The notes beneath the pieces were generated by a model. That model was not told where the DNA came from. It did not search any database and saw only the letters and a program-made list of their open reading frames with translations. Made by a program: the position numbers and the translations under genes. From NCBI GenBank assembly GCA_022824025.1, contig JAJEBF010000042.1, positions 62,001 to 126,000 on the forward strand: a stretch of DNA of 64,000 bases, read 5' to 3'. The stretch is from Caldilineaceae bacterium. GTDB taxonomy: Bacteria > Chloroflexota > Anaerolineae > Caldilineales > Caldilineaceae. How positions within the stretch are numbered: position 1 is the first letter of the stretch; each line of letters begins with the position of its first letter. Shown here one piece after another: positions 1-8,743 of this stretch.

Positions 1-84
1 CTCCTTGTGCGTCCATCAGGCGTTCTGTGGAGATGACCGACAAACCTGATCCAGGTAATGCTGGCGTAGGAATCTCCGCGATTA
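1..84 (+). promoter_or_regulatory. TPP riboswitch (THI element), 3' part, cut by window edge
   Basis: The segment around 45-73 matches the conserved 3' half of the thiamine pyrophosphate aptamer: an ACCTGAT block, an AGGTAAT-type loop, then CTGGCGTAGGAA. The 5' half, with the CTGAGA pyrimidine-sensor motif, lies before the window. A thiamine-binding protein and a thiamine-precursor type ABC importer follow, which fits the aptamer. An intrinsic terminator lies 30 bases downstream, so TPP binding probably ends transcription early. The exact 5' limit cannot be seen. Confidence 0.85.
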
Positions 85-114
85 CACAACCAACCCTACA
101 AGGATACCAACGCC

Positions 115-139
115 AACCGCCAATCAGGGCGGTTTTTTT
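115..139 (+). terminator. Riboswitch expression-platform terminator
   Basis: A perfect 7-bp stem (AACCGCC at 115-121 with GGCGGTT at 128-134), a 6-base loop and a run of seven T. It sits between the TPP aptamer and the first start codon, the usual place for a riboswitch-controlled intrinsic terminator. When TPP is scarce an alternative pairing should keep it open; I did not identify that antiterminator. Confidence 0.8.
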
Positions 140-158
140 GTTTTCAAAAGGAGTCAGA

Positions 159-455
159 ATGTCCAACACTGTGAATGTCGATATCCAGGTTCTCCCCTCC
201 ACCGGCCTCGACGTCTACGCGATTGTCGACAGGGCCATCGGCGTCATCCAGGCATCCGGCCTGAAATACGAAGTAGGCGCGCTCGGCACCACGGTTGAAG
301 GTGATCTCGACAGCTGCCTCGAGGTAGCCAAAGCGGCCCATCGCGCCTGCTTCATCGCCGGCGTCGCCGGCGTCGTGACAATTATCAAGATCGGCGAAGC
401 GGTTGGCGGCTCCTCCATCGAGGACAAGGTAGCAAAGTACCGCGGAGACGCCTGA
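159..455 (+). CDS. Thiamine-binding protein (MTH1187/YkoF-type)
   Basis: The predicted 98-residue protein has the length and pattern of the MTH1187/YkoF thiamine-binding domain, a ferredoxin-like fold of about 100 residues. Seen features are an N-terminal strand (VNVDIQVLP), the YEVGALGTTVEGD segment typical of the family, and a C-terminal helix ending EDKVAKYR. In known systems YkoF-type proteins bind thiamine or its pyrimidine part in the cytoplasm next to a Thi ABC importer. An earlier in-frame ATG at 27 lies inside the riboswitch, so I chose ATG 159, which has AAAGGAG just upstream. The stop codon overlaps the permease start by one base, indicating tight coupling. Confidence 0.8.
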   Translation: MSNTVNVDIQVLPSTGLDVYAIVDRAIGVIQASGLKYEVGALGTTVEGDLDSCLEVAKAAHRACFIAGVAGVVTIIKIGEAVGGSSIEDKVAKYRGDA

Positions 456-1207
456 TGCCAGCCGCGCGCTTTGCCTTCCCCGCCGCAGTCCTATTGACGC
501 TTGCTCTCCTCTGGGAGCTCGCGGTCTGGGGATTTCAGGTGCCCAAATGGATCCTGCCTTCCCCCTCTGCCATCTGGCAGGCATTCTGGGAAATGCGCGC
601 GCTGCTGGCCGTCCACGCCGCCCAGTCCATGCTCGAAGTCGCCATCGGGGTCAGTACCGCCGTCGCCGCCGGCGTTGCCGTCGCGGCCGCCATCAATTTC
701 TCGCCCTGGCTGCGCCGCGCCGTCTATCCTCTCCTCGTGATCTCCCAGACCGTGCCCATCCTGGCCCTCGCCCCCCTTCTCATCATCTGGTTCGGCTTCG
801 GCATCGCGCCCAAAGTGATCGTCGTCACCCTTTTCTGCTTCTTCCCCATCGCCATCAACACAAGTGACGGCCTGACCTCGACCGAACCGGAGCTCATCGA
901 CCTCTTCCGCTCCATGGGCGCGACCTGGCTGCAGATCTGGCGGAAGGTGCGGCTGCCCGCCGCCCTGCCCTATTTCTTCTCCGGCCTCAAAATAGCCGCC
1001 ACCTACAGCGTTACCGGCGCCATCGTTGGCGAGTGGGTTGGCGCCAAACAGGGCCTCGGAATCTATATGCTCCGCTCATCCGCCGCTTTCCAGACCGCCC
1101 AGGTCTTTTCGGCCATCGCCATTACATCGCTCCTCAGTATCGCGCTGTTCCTTTCCGTCTTCGCGCTTGAACGCACAGTGATGCCGTGGCACTTTCAGGA
1201 ACGCTGA
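455..1207 (+). CDS. thiX: ABC transporter permease, thiamine-precursor type (ThiX-like)
   Basis: A 250-residue inner-membrane permease of the SsuC/TauC/ThiX class (binding-protein-dependent transport family). There are about six hydrophobic segments, and the cytoplasmic EAA-like loop contacting the ATPase is seen as LIDLFRSMGATWLQIWRKVRLPAALPYFFSGLK. The start overlaps the upstream stop by one base. Gene order (TPP riboswitch, thiamine-binding protein, permease, NMT1-like binding protein, ATPase) matches known ykoF-thiXYZ loci that import hydroxymethylpyrimidine-type thiamine precursors. The precise substrate is inferred from context. Confidence 0.8.
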   Translation: MPAARFAFPAAVLLTLALLWELAVWGFQVPKWILPSPSAIWQAFWEMRALLAVHAAQSMLEVAIGVSTAVAAGVAVAAAINFSPWLRRAVYPLLVISQTVPILALAPLLIIWFGFGIAPKVIVVTLFCFFPIAINTSDGLTSTEPELIDLFRSMGATWLQIWRKVRLPAALPYFFSGLKIAATYSVTGAIVGEWVGAKQGLGIYMLRSSAAFQTAQVFSAIAITSLLSIALFLSVFALERTVMPWHFQER

Positions 1208-1263
1208 CCGAGGCTGCCGGCGCACGGCGGCCCCATGTCTGTAATTCTCTCAAGGAGGATACG

Positions 1264-2280
1264 ATGCGGAAACGACTGTACCGAACCCTACTCTGGATTC
1301 CAGCGCTGCTTGCCGCGGCGCTGGCAGCAGCCTGCGCGCCGGTCGCGCCCACTGCTAGCGACGCCCCCGCCCCCGCCGACGTCACCCTGCTCCTGGACTG
1401 GACCCCCAACACCAACCACACCGGCATCTACGTCGCCCAGGATATGGGCTGGTACGAGGAAGCCGGCCTCAATGTCGACATCGTCATACCTGGCGAGTCC
1501 GACGTGCATCAGGTCGTGGGCGCAGGCTCCGCCGATTTCGGCGTAAGCTACCAGGAAGGGGCCACCTTCGCACGCATTGAAGGCGTCCCCATCGTCTCCA
1601 TCGCCGCCGTCATCCAGCACAACACCTCCGGCTTTGCCTCGCGCAGCAGCGCCGGCATCGAGCAGCCCGCCGACCTGGCCGGTAAACGCTATGGCAGCTT
1701 TGGCTCACCCATCGAGTATCCAACCCTCGACCTGCTCATGAACTGCGCCGGCGGCGGAACCGCCGAAGAGATCGAGTTCATCGACGTCGGCTGGGCCGAC
1801 TTCCTCTCCATCACCGAAGCCGACCAGGTCGACTTTGCCTGGATCTACTATGCCTGGACCGGCATCAACGCGCAGCTCCAGGGCGTAGACCTCAACATCA
1901 TCATGCTCAAAGATTACCTGGAATGCATCCCCGACTACTACACGCCCATTCTCATCACCAGCGAAACTATGGTCGCCGACGATCCCGAAACCGTGCGCGC
2001 CTTTGTTTCCGCAACCGCCAGGGGCTTTAACTTCGCCATCGACAACCCGGCCGAAGCCGCCGACATTCTGCTCGCCTCCAACCCGGACCTGGACGCCGAC
2101 CTAGTCCACGCAAGCCAGGAATGGCTGGCCGGCGAATACCGCGCCGGAGCCGGACAGTGGGGCATTCAATCCGCCGATGTCTGGCAGGCCTACGCCGACT
2201 TCCTGGCCGGCGGCGGCATTATCGAATCCTTTGACGCCGGCAGCGCCTTCACCAACGAGTTCCTGCCACAGCAAGAATGA
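1264..2280 (+). CDS. thiY: NMT1/THI5-like substrate-binding lipoprotein (ThiY-like)
   Basis: The start at 1264 follows a near-ideal AAGGAGG at 1252-1258. The 338-residue product opens with a lipoprotein signal peptide whose lipobox cysteine falls in LAAACAP. The mature part carries the NMT1/THI5 motifs LDWTPNTNHTGIYVAQDMGWYEE and GSADFGVSYQEG, plus YAWTGI. Family members bind formylaminopyrimidine/HMP-type precursors and deliver them to ThiX/ThiZ. It is expected to be membrane-anchored outside the cell membrane. It ends in a four-base ATGA overlap with the ATPase gene. Confidence 0.85.
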   Translation: MRKRLYRTLLWIPALLAAALAAACAPVAPTASDAPAPADVTLLLDWTPNTNHTGIYVAQDMGWYEEAGLNVDIVIPGESDVHQVVGAGSADFGVSYQEGATFARIEGVPIVSIAAVIQHNTSGFASRSSAGIEQPADLAGKRYGSFGSPIEYPTLDLLMNCAGGGTAEEIEFIDVGWADFLSITEADQVDFAWIYYAWTGINAQLQGVDLNIIMLKDYLECIPDYYTPILITSETMVADDPETVRAFVSATARGFNFAIDNPAEAADILLASNPDLDADLVHASQEWLAGEYRAGAGQWGIQSADVWQAYADFLAGGGIIESFDAGSAFTNEFLPQQE

Positions 2281-3053
2281 CGCTTCTGGAAGTTCACGCA
2301 CTCTCGAAATCCTTCGACGGCAGCGCCCGCAGGGGGTCGTCCAGCCGCACCCAAGCCGTTGTGGACTTGACCTTCACCGTGGACGCGGGCGAGTTCCTGA
2401 CCATCATCGGCCCCAGCGGCTGCGGCAAGTCCACCCTGCTGCGCATGCTCGCCGGCCTCGCGCAGCCCGACGCCGGCAGCATTGCCCTGCAAGGCCAGCC
2501 CCTGCCGGACGCGTCCGCGCGGCAGGGGCGCTTTGGGTACATGCCCCAGCGCGATGCCCTGTTGCCCTGGCGCTCCGTGATCGACAACGCAATCCTCGGG
2601 GCCGAGCTGGCCGGCGGCAGCCGCGACGCAGCCCGCGCCGAAGCCCGCCAGCTCCTCCCCCTCTTCGGCCTGGACGGCTTCGAAAACGCCTGGCCCAGCG
2701 AGCTTTCCGGCGGCATGAGGCAGCGCGCCGCCCTGCTCCGCACCTTCCTCGCCGGCTACGACATCCTGCTCCTCGACGAACCGTTCGGCGCGCTCGACGC
2801 CCTCACCCGCAGAGTGCTGCAGCAGTGGCTGCTCGGCGTGCGCGACCGCTTCTCGAAGACCATCCTCTTTATCACCCACGATGTCGATGAAGCCCTCCTG
2901 CTCGGCGATCGCGTGCTCGTCTTCAGCCCCCGGCCCGGACGCATCGCCGCCCAGCTATCCGTCGACCTGCCCCACCCGCGTAACGAAGACACCGTCCTCG
3001 AAACCGACTTTCTCGCCCTCAAACGCAACGCGCTCGCCCACCTGAAACTCTGA
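2277..3053 (+). CDS. thiZ: ABC transporter ATP-binding protein (ThiZ-like)
   Basis: A 258-residue nucleotide-binding subunit. Visible motifs are Walker A GPSGCGKST, Q-loop around YMPQRDALLPW, signature LSGGMRQRAAL, Walker B ILLLDEPFGALD, and the switch histidine in FITHDVDEAL. It should power the ThiX/ThiY importer. It starts inside the thiY stop (ATGA overlap). An insertion of about nine residues rich in Ser and Arg precedes the first conserved strand (SARRGSSSRTQAV); otherwise the gene is of normal length. Confidence 0.85.
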   Translation: MTLLEVHALSKSFDGSARRGSSSRTQAVVDLTFTVDAGEFLTIIGPSGCGKSTLLRMLAGLAQPDAGSIALQGQPLPDASARQGRFGYMPQRDALLPWRSVIDNAILGAELAGGSRDAARAEARQLLPLFGLDGFENAWPSELSGGMRQRAALLRTFLAGYDILLLDEPFGALDALTRRVLQQWLLGVRDRFSKTILFITHDVDEALLLGDRVLVFSPRPGRIAAQLSVDLPHPRNEDTVLETDFLALKRNALAHLKL

Positions 3054-3069
3054 AACAGGAACAAAAAAA

Positions 3070-3876
3070 GTGATCGACAAACAGTCCGCAAACGCTCTCA
3101 ACTCCGACGGCTACCTCGTTGCCCCCTGCCCCGCGCTCGATGGGTCCGAGATTCAACAAGCCTTCCGCGCCTTCATCCGGCGAGAACGCGAGCACCAGCT
3201 CCGCTTCCTCCAGAAAGAGTACGGCTATGCCTACGACGGCTTCTCCTACTACGGCCAGACCGACAGCAACCACCAGGCCCATGATGATCTCATCAGCACC
3301 TTCGTCCTCTCCGAGTTCTACCCCGTGGAACGCTATCCTCCTGAGTTCTACGGCTTCCTGAACAGCCGCTGGCAGGAGGTCGTGCAGGTCGTCCGCGACC
3401 TCGAAACCGAGCTGCTGACCCAGCTGGACGTGCCCGGCCTACTCGACTTCTACCTCCACAACGTCGGCCACATGCTTTCCAACAACTACTACCCCCCTCT
3501 GCAGCAATTCACCACCACCGCAGCGGGCAATACCCGGCTCTCCGCGCACCCGGACGCCTCCCTGTTCACGGTTTTTCCATTCGGTATCGATCAGGAGTTG
3601 GAGTTGCAGTTGACCGGGGAAGACGGGGGAACAACGTGGCAATCGGTGGATGCCTCCGACGCAATACTGCTCTATCCAGGCTATCTGCTGGAGATGTGGA
3701 CCCGCGGGGAGATCAAAGCAATGAACCACCGCGTTCGCCTGAGCGCGGATCGCGCAGCCGAACGGTTCTCCTTCTCTTGTTTCTCGTTGCCCTTTCCACT
3801 GAGGAAGTTCGAAATGCCCGGACGAGGTCCCGTCACCAGCGAGGAATACTTCGAAGCCTACGGCGCCCTATTCTGA
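3070..3876 (+). CDS. 2-oxoglutarate/Fe(II)-type oxygenase (isopenicillin N synthase-like fold), in the thiamine operon
   Basis: A 268-residue protein with the signature of IPNS-like non-heme iron oxygenases: H160-x-D162 (in LSAHPDASLFTV), distal H220 (in KAMNHRVRL) and an R232-F-S234 pair of the RxS type that binds the 2-oxoglutarate carboxylate. The GTG start at 3070 lies 17 bases after the ATPase stop, so the gene is probably co-transcribed under the TPP riboswitch. That suggests a role in modifying an imported thiamine precursor or degradation product, but the substrate is unknown. It could instead belong to an unrelated biosynthetic function that happens to share the operon. Confidence 0.75.
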   Translation: MIDKQSANALNSDGYLVAPCPALDGSEIQQAFRAFIRREREHQLRFLQKEYGYAYDGFSYYGQTDSNHQAHDDLISTFVLSEFYPVERYPPEFYGFLNSRWQEVVQVVRDLETELLTQLDVPGLLDFYLHNVGHMLSNNYYPPLQQFTTTAAGNTRLSAHPDASLFTVFPFGIDQELELQLTGEDGGTTWQSVDASDAILLYPGYLLEMWTRGEIKAMNHRVRLSADRAAERFSFSCFSLPFPLRKFEMPGRGPVTSEEYFEAYGALF

Positions 3877-4030
3877 TGCCTGCGGCGCCCCAATCAAATG
3901 AATCAACCCCACACCATAGCGCCCGGCCCAGGCGGCCGGCCCAACCATATATCTCGCCCCGCCTCCCCCATCGCGCCCCTCCGCGAAACAACAGCGCACC
4001 AATCCATGTTCCCCGCCGTTCCCCCGCCCT

Positions 4031-5293
4031 TCAGGTCACAAACAGCCTGAACGGCGCCTCCAGCAACGCCTTCACCCTCTGCAAAAACAGCGCGCACTCC
4101 GCCCCGTCCGTAACGCGGTGGTCCGCCGAAATCGTCACCTGCATCACCCTCCGTACCGCCAACTGACCATCCACCGCCACCGCCGTCTCCTTCGCCGTCG
4201 CCGCGCCCAGGATCGCCGCCTGCGGCGGGTTGATGATCGCGGCAAAGTGATCGGTGTCATAACCGCCCAGATTGCTGATCGTGAAGGTGCCGCCCGATAC
4301 ATCCTCCGGCCTGACTCTCCCCGCGCGCGCACGCTCTATCATCGCCCTGTTCTCGCGTGCGATATCCAGGACCGACTTGCGGTCGGTCTGACGGTTGACC
4401 ACCGTCAACACGCCCCCATCCACCGCCACCGCCGCGCCAACATGAATCTCCGGGTGGACCTCAACGCGACCGTCAACATACGACGCGTTCAAATTGGGAA
4501 AACTGCGCAGGGCCAGCGCGGTCGCCTTCATCACGATGTCGTTGACAGTTACCCGCCCTTCCGACTTGAACGCATCGTTGAACTTACTTCTCAATTCCAA
4601 CGCCTCATCCATCATGACCGAATTGGTAATGTAAAAGTGAGGAACTGTCTGCTTGCTCTTGCTCATCCGCTGGGCAATCGCCCGCCGCAACCGCGCCGCA
4701 CTCCCGTCAGCCTTCGGGGGCGCCTCCGCCTCCGGCGCCGGATGGCTCGCAGCCACAGATTTCACCGGCCCCGACCGCGCCAAAAGGCGCTCCACATCCG
4801 CGCGCAGAATGCGGCCCCCCGGACCGCTGCCCGCCACGCCGCCCAGGTCCAGACTGTGCTCGCGGGCCATCCGCAGCGCGATCGGCGTCGCCAGCGCCCC
4901 ATTCTCTACCGGCTCCGCGGCCGCGCTGCCGGCCAGACTCTCCTCGCCGTCTATCGGCGCCGGTTCCGGCTGCGCCTCCGCTTCCGGCCGCGTCACCGGA
5001 GCAACCGGCGTCGGCTCCTGGGCAAGGCCAGGCGCAGGCGCGGCGGCAAGTTCATCCGGCCCGCCAACCTTGGCAATCGGCGCGCCTGCCTCCACGCTGT
5101 CGCCAGGCTGAATCAGCTGCTCCAGCAGAACGCCCGCCACCGGCGCCTCCACTTCCAGCATTACTTTGTCCGACTCGAATTCGGCGATCGCCTCGCCCGC
5201 CTCTATCGCGTCGCCCACACCCTTTAACCAGACCGACAACTCACCTTCGCCGGCCTCAAACCCCAGGTCGGGCATGGGTATGATCTCGGCCAC
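4031..5293 (-). CDS. Dihydrolipoamide acyltransferase, E2 of a 2-oxoacid dehydrogenase complex
   Basis: The 420-residue product has the standard E2 order. There is one lipoyl domain with the attachment lysine K43 in FESDKVMLEVEAP, a Pro/Glu/Ala-rich linker (about 80-130), a peripheral subunit-binding domain (about 135-170, containing GSGPGGRILRADVERLL), and a catalytic domain of about 220 residues ending with DHRVTDG (H392, D396). It transfers the acyl group made by E1 to CoA. It follows the E1 gene by 42 bases on the same strand. With an AceE-type E1 next door, pyruvate is the likely substrate. No E3 gene lies nearby. Confidence 0.9.
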   Translation of the reverse strand: MAEIIPMPDLGFEAGEGELSVWLKGVGDAIEAGEAIAEFESDKVMLEVEAPVAGVLLEQLIQPGDSVEAGAPIAKVGGPDELAAAPAPGLAQEPTPVAPVTRPEAEAQPEPAPIDGEESLAGSAAAEPVENGALATPIALRMAREHSLDLGGVAGSGPGGRILRADVERLLARSGPVKSVAASHPAPEAEAPPKADGSAARLRRAIAQRMSKSKQTVPHFYITNSVMMDEALELRSKFNDAFKSEGRVTVNDIVMKATALALRSFPNLNASYVDGRVEVHPEIHVGAAVAVDGGVLTVVNRQTDRKSVLDIARENRAMIERARAGRVRPEDVSGGTFTISNLGGYDTDHFAAIINPPQAAILGAATAKETAVAVDGQLAVRRVMQVTISADHRVTDGAECALFLQRVKALLEAPFRLFVT

Positions 5294-5335
5294 AAATCCC
5301 TCCTCCGCCGCCTCGTGCCGTAAAACACGCCAGCT

Positions 5336-7750
5336 CTATCTGAACTCAGTTCGGTTCAACCCCACCAGCGCCGCCTCAAATATCGCCTGGCTGTCAATGC
5401 CAAAGTGGCGGTACAGATCAGCCGGCGTGCCCGACTGTCCGAAATCATCCACCCCCAGCGGAATCAGGTAGCTTCCAAAAAGGCTGCCCAACCAGGCAAG
5501 ATTGTGCGGCGCGCCGTCCTGCACTGTGACGATCGGAGCCCGCCTCTCCTCCGGGGGAATCAACCACGACAGCAACCGGCTTGGTTCCCGGCCCCGCCTC
5601 CGGCCCCATTGGGCCGCACGCCAGTTCTCAAACAGGCGCCGCGGGCTCGTCAGGTTGAGTACATTCACCGCAATGCCCTCCGCCTGCAGCATGGCCGCAG
5701 CCTGCATCGCCTCCGCCAGCATGATGCCCGTTGACGCGATATGCACCAGCGAGCCGGGATCTGCGTCCGGCGTCGCCGTCCGCCAGTCCAGCGCCCGGTA
5801 GCCGCCTTCCAGCGCCTGCCGGCGCAGCTCGACTTCGCCAAGTCTCTCCAGCGCAGGCTCCATCAACGACTGGTCCGTCGGCTTTGTCGAAAGGCGAAGA
5901 TAGGTCGCCCTTCCCTCCACATCCCGGCAACACTGGCGCACCGCCTCCAACATGATCCACACCAACTCCTGCGCAAAACAGGGCTCATAGCTGTTCAGAT
6001 TGGGCAGCTCCGCGCCCAACGACGGCGTCACCGTCGACTGGTGCGCGCCGCCCTCTGGCGCAAGGCTCACGCCCGACGGCGTTCCCACGATGATAAAACG
6101 GGAATTGGCGTACAGCCCGTAGATGAAGGAGTCCAGCCCGCGCAGCACAAACGGATCATAGACCGTGCCGATCGGAATCAACTGCTGACCGCTTAACTCT
6201 GCCGAAAGACCAAGCATGCCCAGCATCATGAAGAGATTCATCTCCGAGATGCCCAGCTCAATATGTTGGCCCTCCGGCCCGTAGCGCCAGCTCAACCGGC
6301 GGTTCTCCTCCAGCTCGTAAATTTCCCGGTCCGTCAGGGAAAAAACTCCCTGCTTCGCGATCCAGCCCGACAAATTGGTCGACGTTGACACATCCGGCGA
6401 GGTCGTAACCAGCCGCGGCGCCAGTTTGGGGTCGCGGCTCATGCTCACCAGGATCTGGCCGAACGACTGCTGCGTGCTCAGGGTCCCATGCGTTCGAACC
6501 GGTACGCTCTCCGGAACCTCCCGCGCCAGGAGGCCAACTGATCGCGGCGTCTCCTTGCCATCCTTGTCTTGCCGGGCTGAGCCATTCGGTAGCTGGGACA
6601 CCGGGTAGAGCTGCCCCGCGATCTTCCTGCACAGCCCACCCTCCTTCGATTCTCCGTCAAACGCCGCCCATTCATCCTCGACCGGGACCGCCAGTTCCTC
6701 GGCCAGGGCCGACATCTCATCTCCGTTCAGCAATTTCGAATGATTGTGGGGATCGCCCGCAATCGGCAACCGCCACCCCTTGATCGTATACGCAAAGATC
6801 ACCGTCGGCCTGTCCGCCGTGGCGTCCGCCTCCTCCAGCGCCCTGATCATCTCCGCAAGGTCGTGGCCCCCGAGATTGCCCACCACGCCCGGCAGCTCCG
6901 CATCGCTTATCGGCGCCAAGAGCTCCTCCAGGCGCGTATCCCTGCGCCCGTCCACGGTTACAAACCGCCTCCGCAGCTCGTCGCCCGGCAGCCGCACCAG
7001 CAACTGGTACTCCTCGTTGCTCATGTCGTCAATGCGCTTGCGAACCTGTTCACCGTGCTTCTGCGCAAAAAGATTCTGCAACTTGCTTCCGTACTTCGCC
7101 TCCAGCACCTGCCAGCCCCAACTGTCAAACATCGACTTCAACGTGCCGGCCCGGATGCCCGGAACCACCCGGTCCAGGCTCTGCCGGTTCAGGTCCACGA
7201 TCCACAGCGTGTTGGACAGTTCCGCCATCCATTCATCAAAGACAGCCTCCCACACGTTGCCCTCGTCCAACTCCGCATCGCCGATGATCGCAATGAACCG
7301 ATTCGACGTTACTTCGCCGAAGTGTTTCTGAGCATAGTGGTGCGTCAGCGCCGCAAAGGCCGGCGCCACCGCCCCCAGCCCCACAGAGCCGGTGGAAAAG
7401 TCAACGGGATCGGGATCTTTCGTGCGGCTGGGATACGCCTGCAAACCGCCATAGGCGCGCAGCGTCGTCAGATACTCGCGCGGCAGCTGGCCCAGAAGAT
7501 ACTGGATGGCGTGAAAGACCGGCGACGCATGCGGCTTTACCGAAACTCTGTCCCCATGCCGCAGCAGATGAAAATAGAGCGCCGTCATGATCGTCACCAT
7601 GCTTGCCGAAGAAGCCTGGTGCCCGCCAACTTTGACGCCGTCCCGCTGCGGCCGCACATTGTTCGCCTCATGCACAATGCGCAGGGACAGCCACAGCACC
7701 CTGTCCTGTATCCGGTTAAGCGTTTGCAGGTACTCCGATGTCAGTTCCAA
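5336..7750 (-). CDS. aceE: Pyruvate dehydrogenase E1-like component, homodimeric (AceE/transketolase-like) type
   Basis: An 804-residue TPP-dependent decarboxylase with the transketolase-like N-terminal, pyrimidine-binding and C-terminal domains in one chain, as in AceE, though shorter than the about 890 residues of the enterobacterial enzyme. The TPP/Mg motif is GDAELDEGN at 157-165 with the distal asparagine in VDLNRQSLD. The GGHQASSASM and YPSRTKDPDPVDFSTGSVGLG segments are typical. It should decarboxylate pyruvate and acylate the E2 lipoyl arm. It is convergent with, and close to, the thiamine importer, which would supply its cofactor. Other 2-oxoacids cannot be excluded. Confidence 0.85.
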   Translation of the reverse strand: MELTSEYLQTLNRIQDRVLWLSLRIVHEANNVRPQRDGVKVGGHQASSASMVTIMTALYFHLLRHGDRVSVKPHASPVFHAIQYLLGQLPREYLTTLRAYGGLQAYPSRTKDPDPVDFSTGSVGLGAVAPAFAALTHHYAQKHFGEVTSNRFIAIIGDAELDEGNVWEAVFDEWMAELSNTLWIVDLNRQSLDRVVPGIRAGTLKSMFDSWGWQVLEAKYGSKLQNLFAQKHGEQVRKRIDDMSNEEYQLLVRLPGDELRRRFVTVDGRRDTRLEELLAPISDAELPGVVGNLGGHDLAEMIRALEEADATADRPTVIFAYTIKGWRLPIAGDPHNHSKLLNGDEMSALAEELAVPVEDEWAAFDGESKEGGLCRKIAGQLYPVSQLPNGSARQDKDGKETPRSVGLLAREVPESVPVRTHGTLSTQQSFGQILVSMSRDPKLAPRLVTTSPDVSTSTNLSGWIAKQGVFSLTDREIYELEENRRLSWRYGPEGQHIELGISEMNLFMMLGMLGLSAELSGQQLIPIGTVYDPFVLRGLDSFIYGLYANSRFIIVGTPSGVSLAPEGGAHQSTVTPSLGAELPNLNSYEPCFAQELVWIMLEAVRQCCRDVEGRATYLRLSTKPTDQSLMEPALERLGEVELRRQALEGGYRALDWRTATPDADPGSLVHIASTGIMLAEAMQAAAMLQAEGIAVNVLNLTSPRRLFENWRAAQWGRRRGREPSRLLSWLIPPEERRAPIVTVQDGAPHNLAWLGSLFGSYLIPLGVDDFGQSGTPADLYRHFGIDSQAIFEAALVGLNRTEFR

Positions 7751-7926
7751 GTGTCCGTTCCCAACCCCGTATCAGGTTAGCCTCCGCCCATCTCCGCCGG
7801 CCTCACCCCGCATAGCGGGCCGGCCCGCCTGCCCAATCGCAATTATAGCATATTTCAGGGACCCGCCGTCCACTATCCACAACCCACTCTCCACAGCAGT
7901 TCCGTCCCTTGTGGACGGCTTTAGCG

Positions 7927-8607
7927 TCACGCCCCGGCCTTCTTCTCCGGCTCATATCCAATTGCCCTGCGCCCATGCTCCAGATCATACAAAGGCCAGT
8001 CGCCTCCGGATACGCCGAACACCACCTCATACCCTACCCCGGGATGAACGACCGCCCGTTCAAAAACTCGCACGATGTCGGTGTGGCTGAGGTGATGCGG
8101 ATGCTCCGCCTCGGGCCGGTCGGCGCGCACGTTGCCAATCCGCACCGATATGCACTCCATCCCATACTTGCTGGCATACATGTAACCCAGATTCTCGCCG
8201 AATACCTTGCTGATCGAATAGTAGCTCTCCGGCCTGGGCAGCATATCGACCGTACGCGTAACCGATTCGGGATAAGGCGCCAGCAGGCCCGCCCGGCTCG
8301 CGAAAACCACGCGTCGCACACCGCTCAGACGCGCCGCCTCGAAGAGATTGTACGTCCCGATGATATTGCTGTTCAGAATCTCCTCCCACGGCGCCGATCC
8401 CTGCGGGTTCCCAGCCAGGTGAACGACCGCCTCCATTCCCTCCGTCGCTCTGGCAACGGCCGCAAAGTCAGTCAACTCCCCCACAATGCCGTCCTCAAGC
8501 TCAGGCTGCGGCTCGCGGTCAAATCCGCGCAGCTGGTAGCAGTCCTTCAACCCCGCCGCCAGCACCCTGCCCACCGCGCCCGCGGCCCCCGTAATCAGAA
8601 TCCTCAT
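7927..8607 (-). CDS. NAD-dependent epimerase/dehydratase family oxidoreductase (uronate dehydrogenase-like)
   Basis: The start at 8607 (MRILITGAAG) is preferred over an ATG nine codons upstream because GAGGGA lies at a good distance before it. The 226-residue product is an extended-SDR Rossmann protein. It has the nucleotide motif GAAGAVG at 8-14, VVHLAGNP, a serine in FASRAGLL and YYSISKVFGE, the Tyr-x3-Lys active-site pair. The short length and the HLAGNP and SISK blocks resemble bacterial uronate/aldose dehydrogenases. It is the last gene of a four-gene minus-strand set with PhyH, NHL and HpcH genes. Confidence 0.8.
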   Translation of the reverse strand: MRILITGAAGAVGRVLAAGLKDCYQLRGFDREPQPELEDGIVGELTDFAAVARATEGMEAVVHLAGNPQGSAPWEEILNSNIIGTYNLFEAARLSGVRRVVFASRAGLLAPYPESVTRTVDMLPRPESYYSISKVFGENLGYMYASKYGMECISVRIGNVRADRPEAEHPHHLSHTDIVRVFERAVVHPGVGYEVVFGVSGGDWPLYDLEHGRRAIGYEPEKKAGA

Positions 8608-8743
8608 ACGTATGTCCCTCGTGTTCGGCGGCATGCACGCACGCCGGCCGCCTCTTCCCTTCTCCGGAAAACCGATAGCTGCCGGCGCCGCGCATCTTTT
8701 TCCCGGTTTCCTGTGCCGCCGGCGCCTCCCCTGCCCTTCCCGC

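Noticed and set aside
144..584. Many long open frames opposite or out of frame with clear genes, such as 144-584 minus, 4118-5227 plus and 58881-60416 minus
   Set aside because: They overlap genes with full motif support, have skewed composition and lack ribosome sites. They are side effects of high GC.
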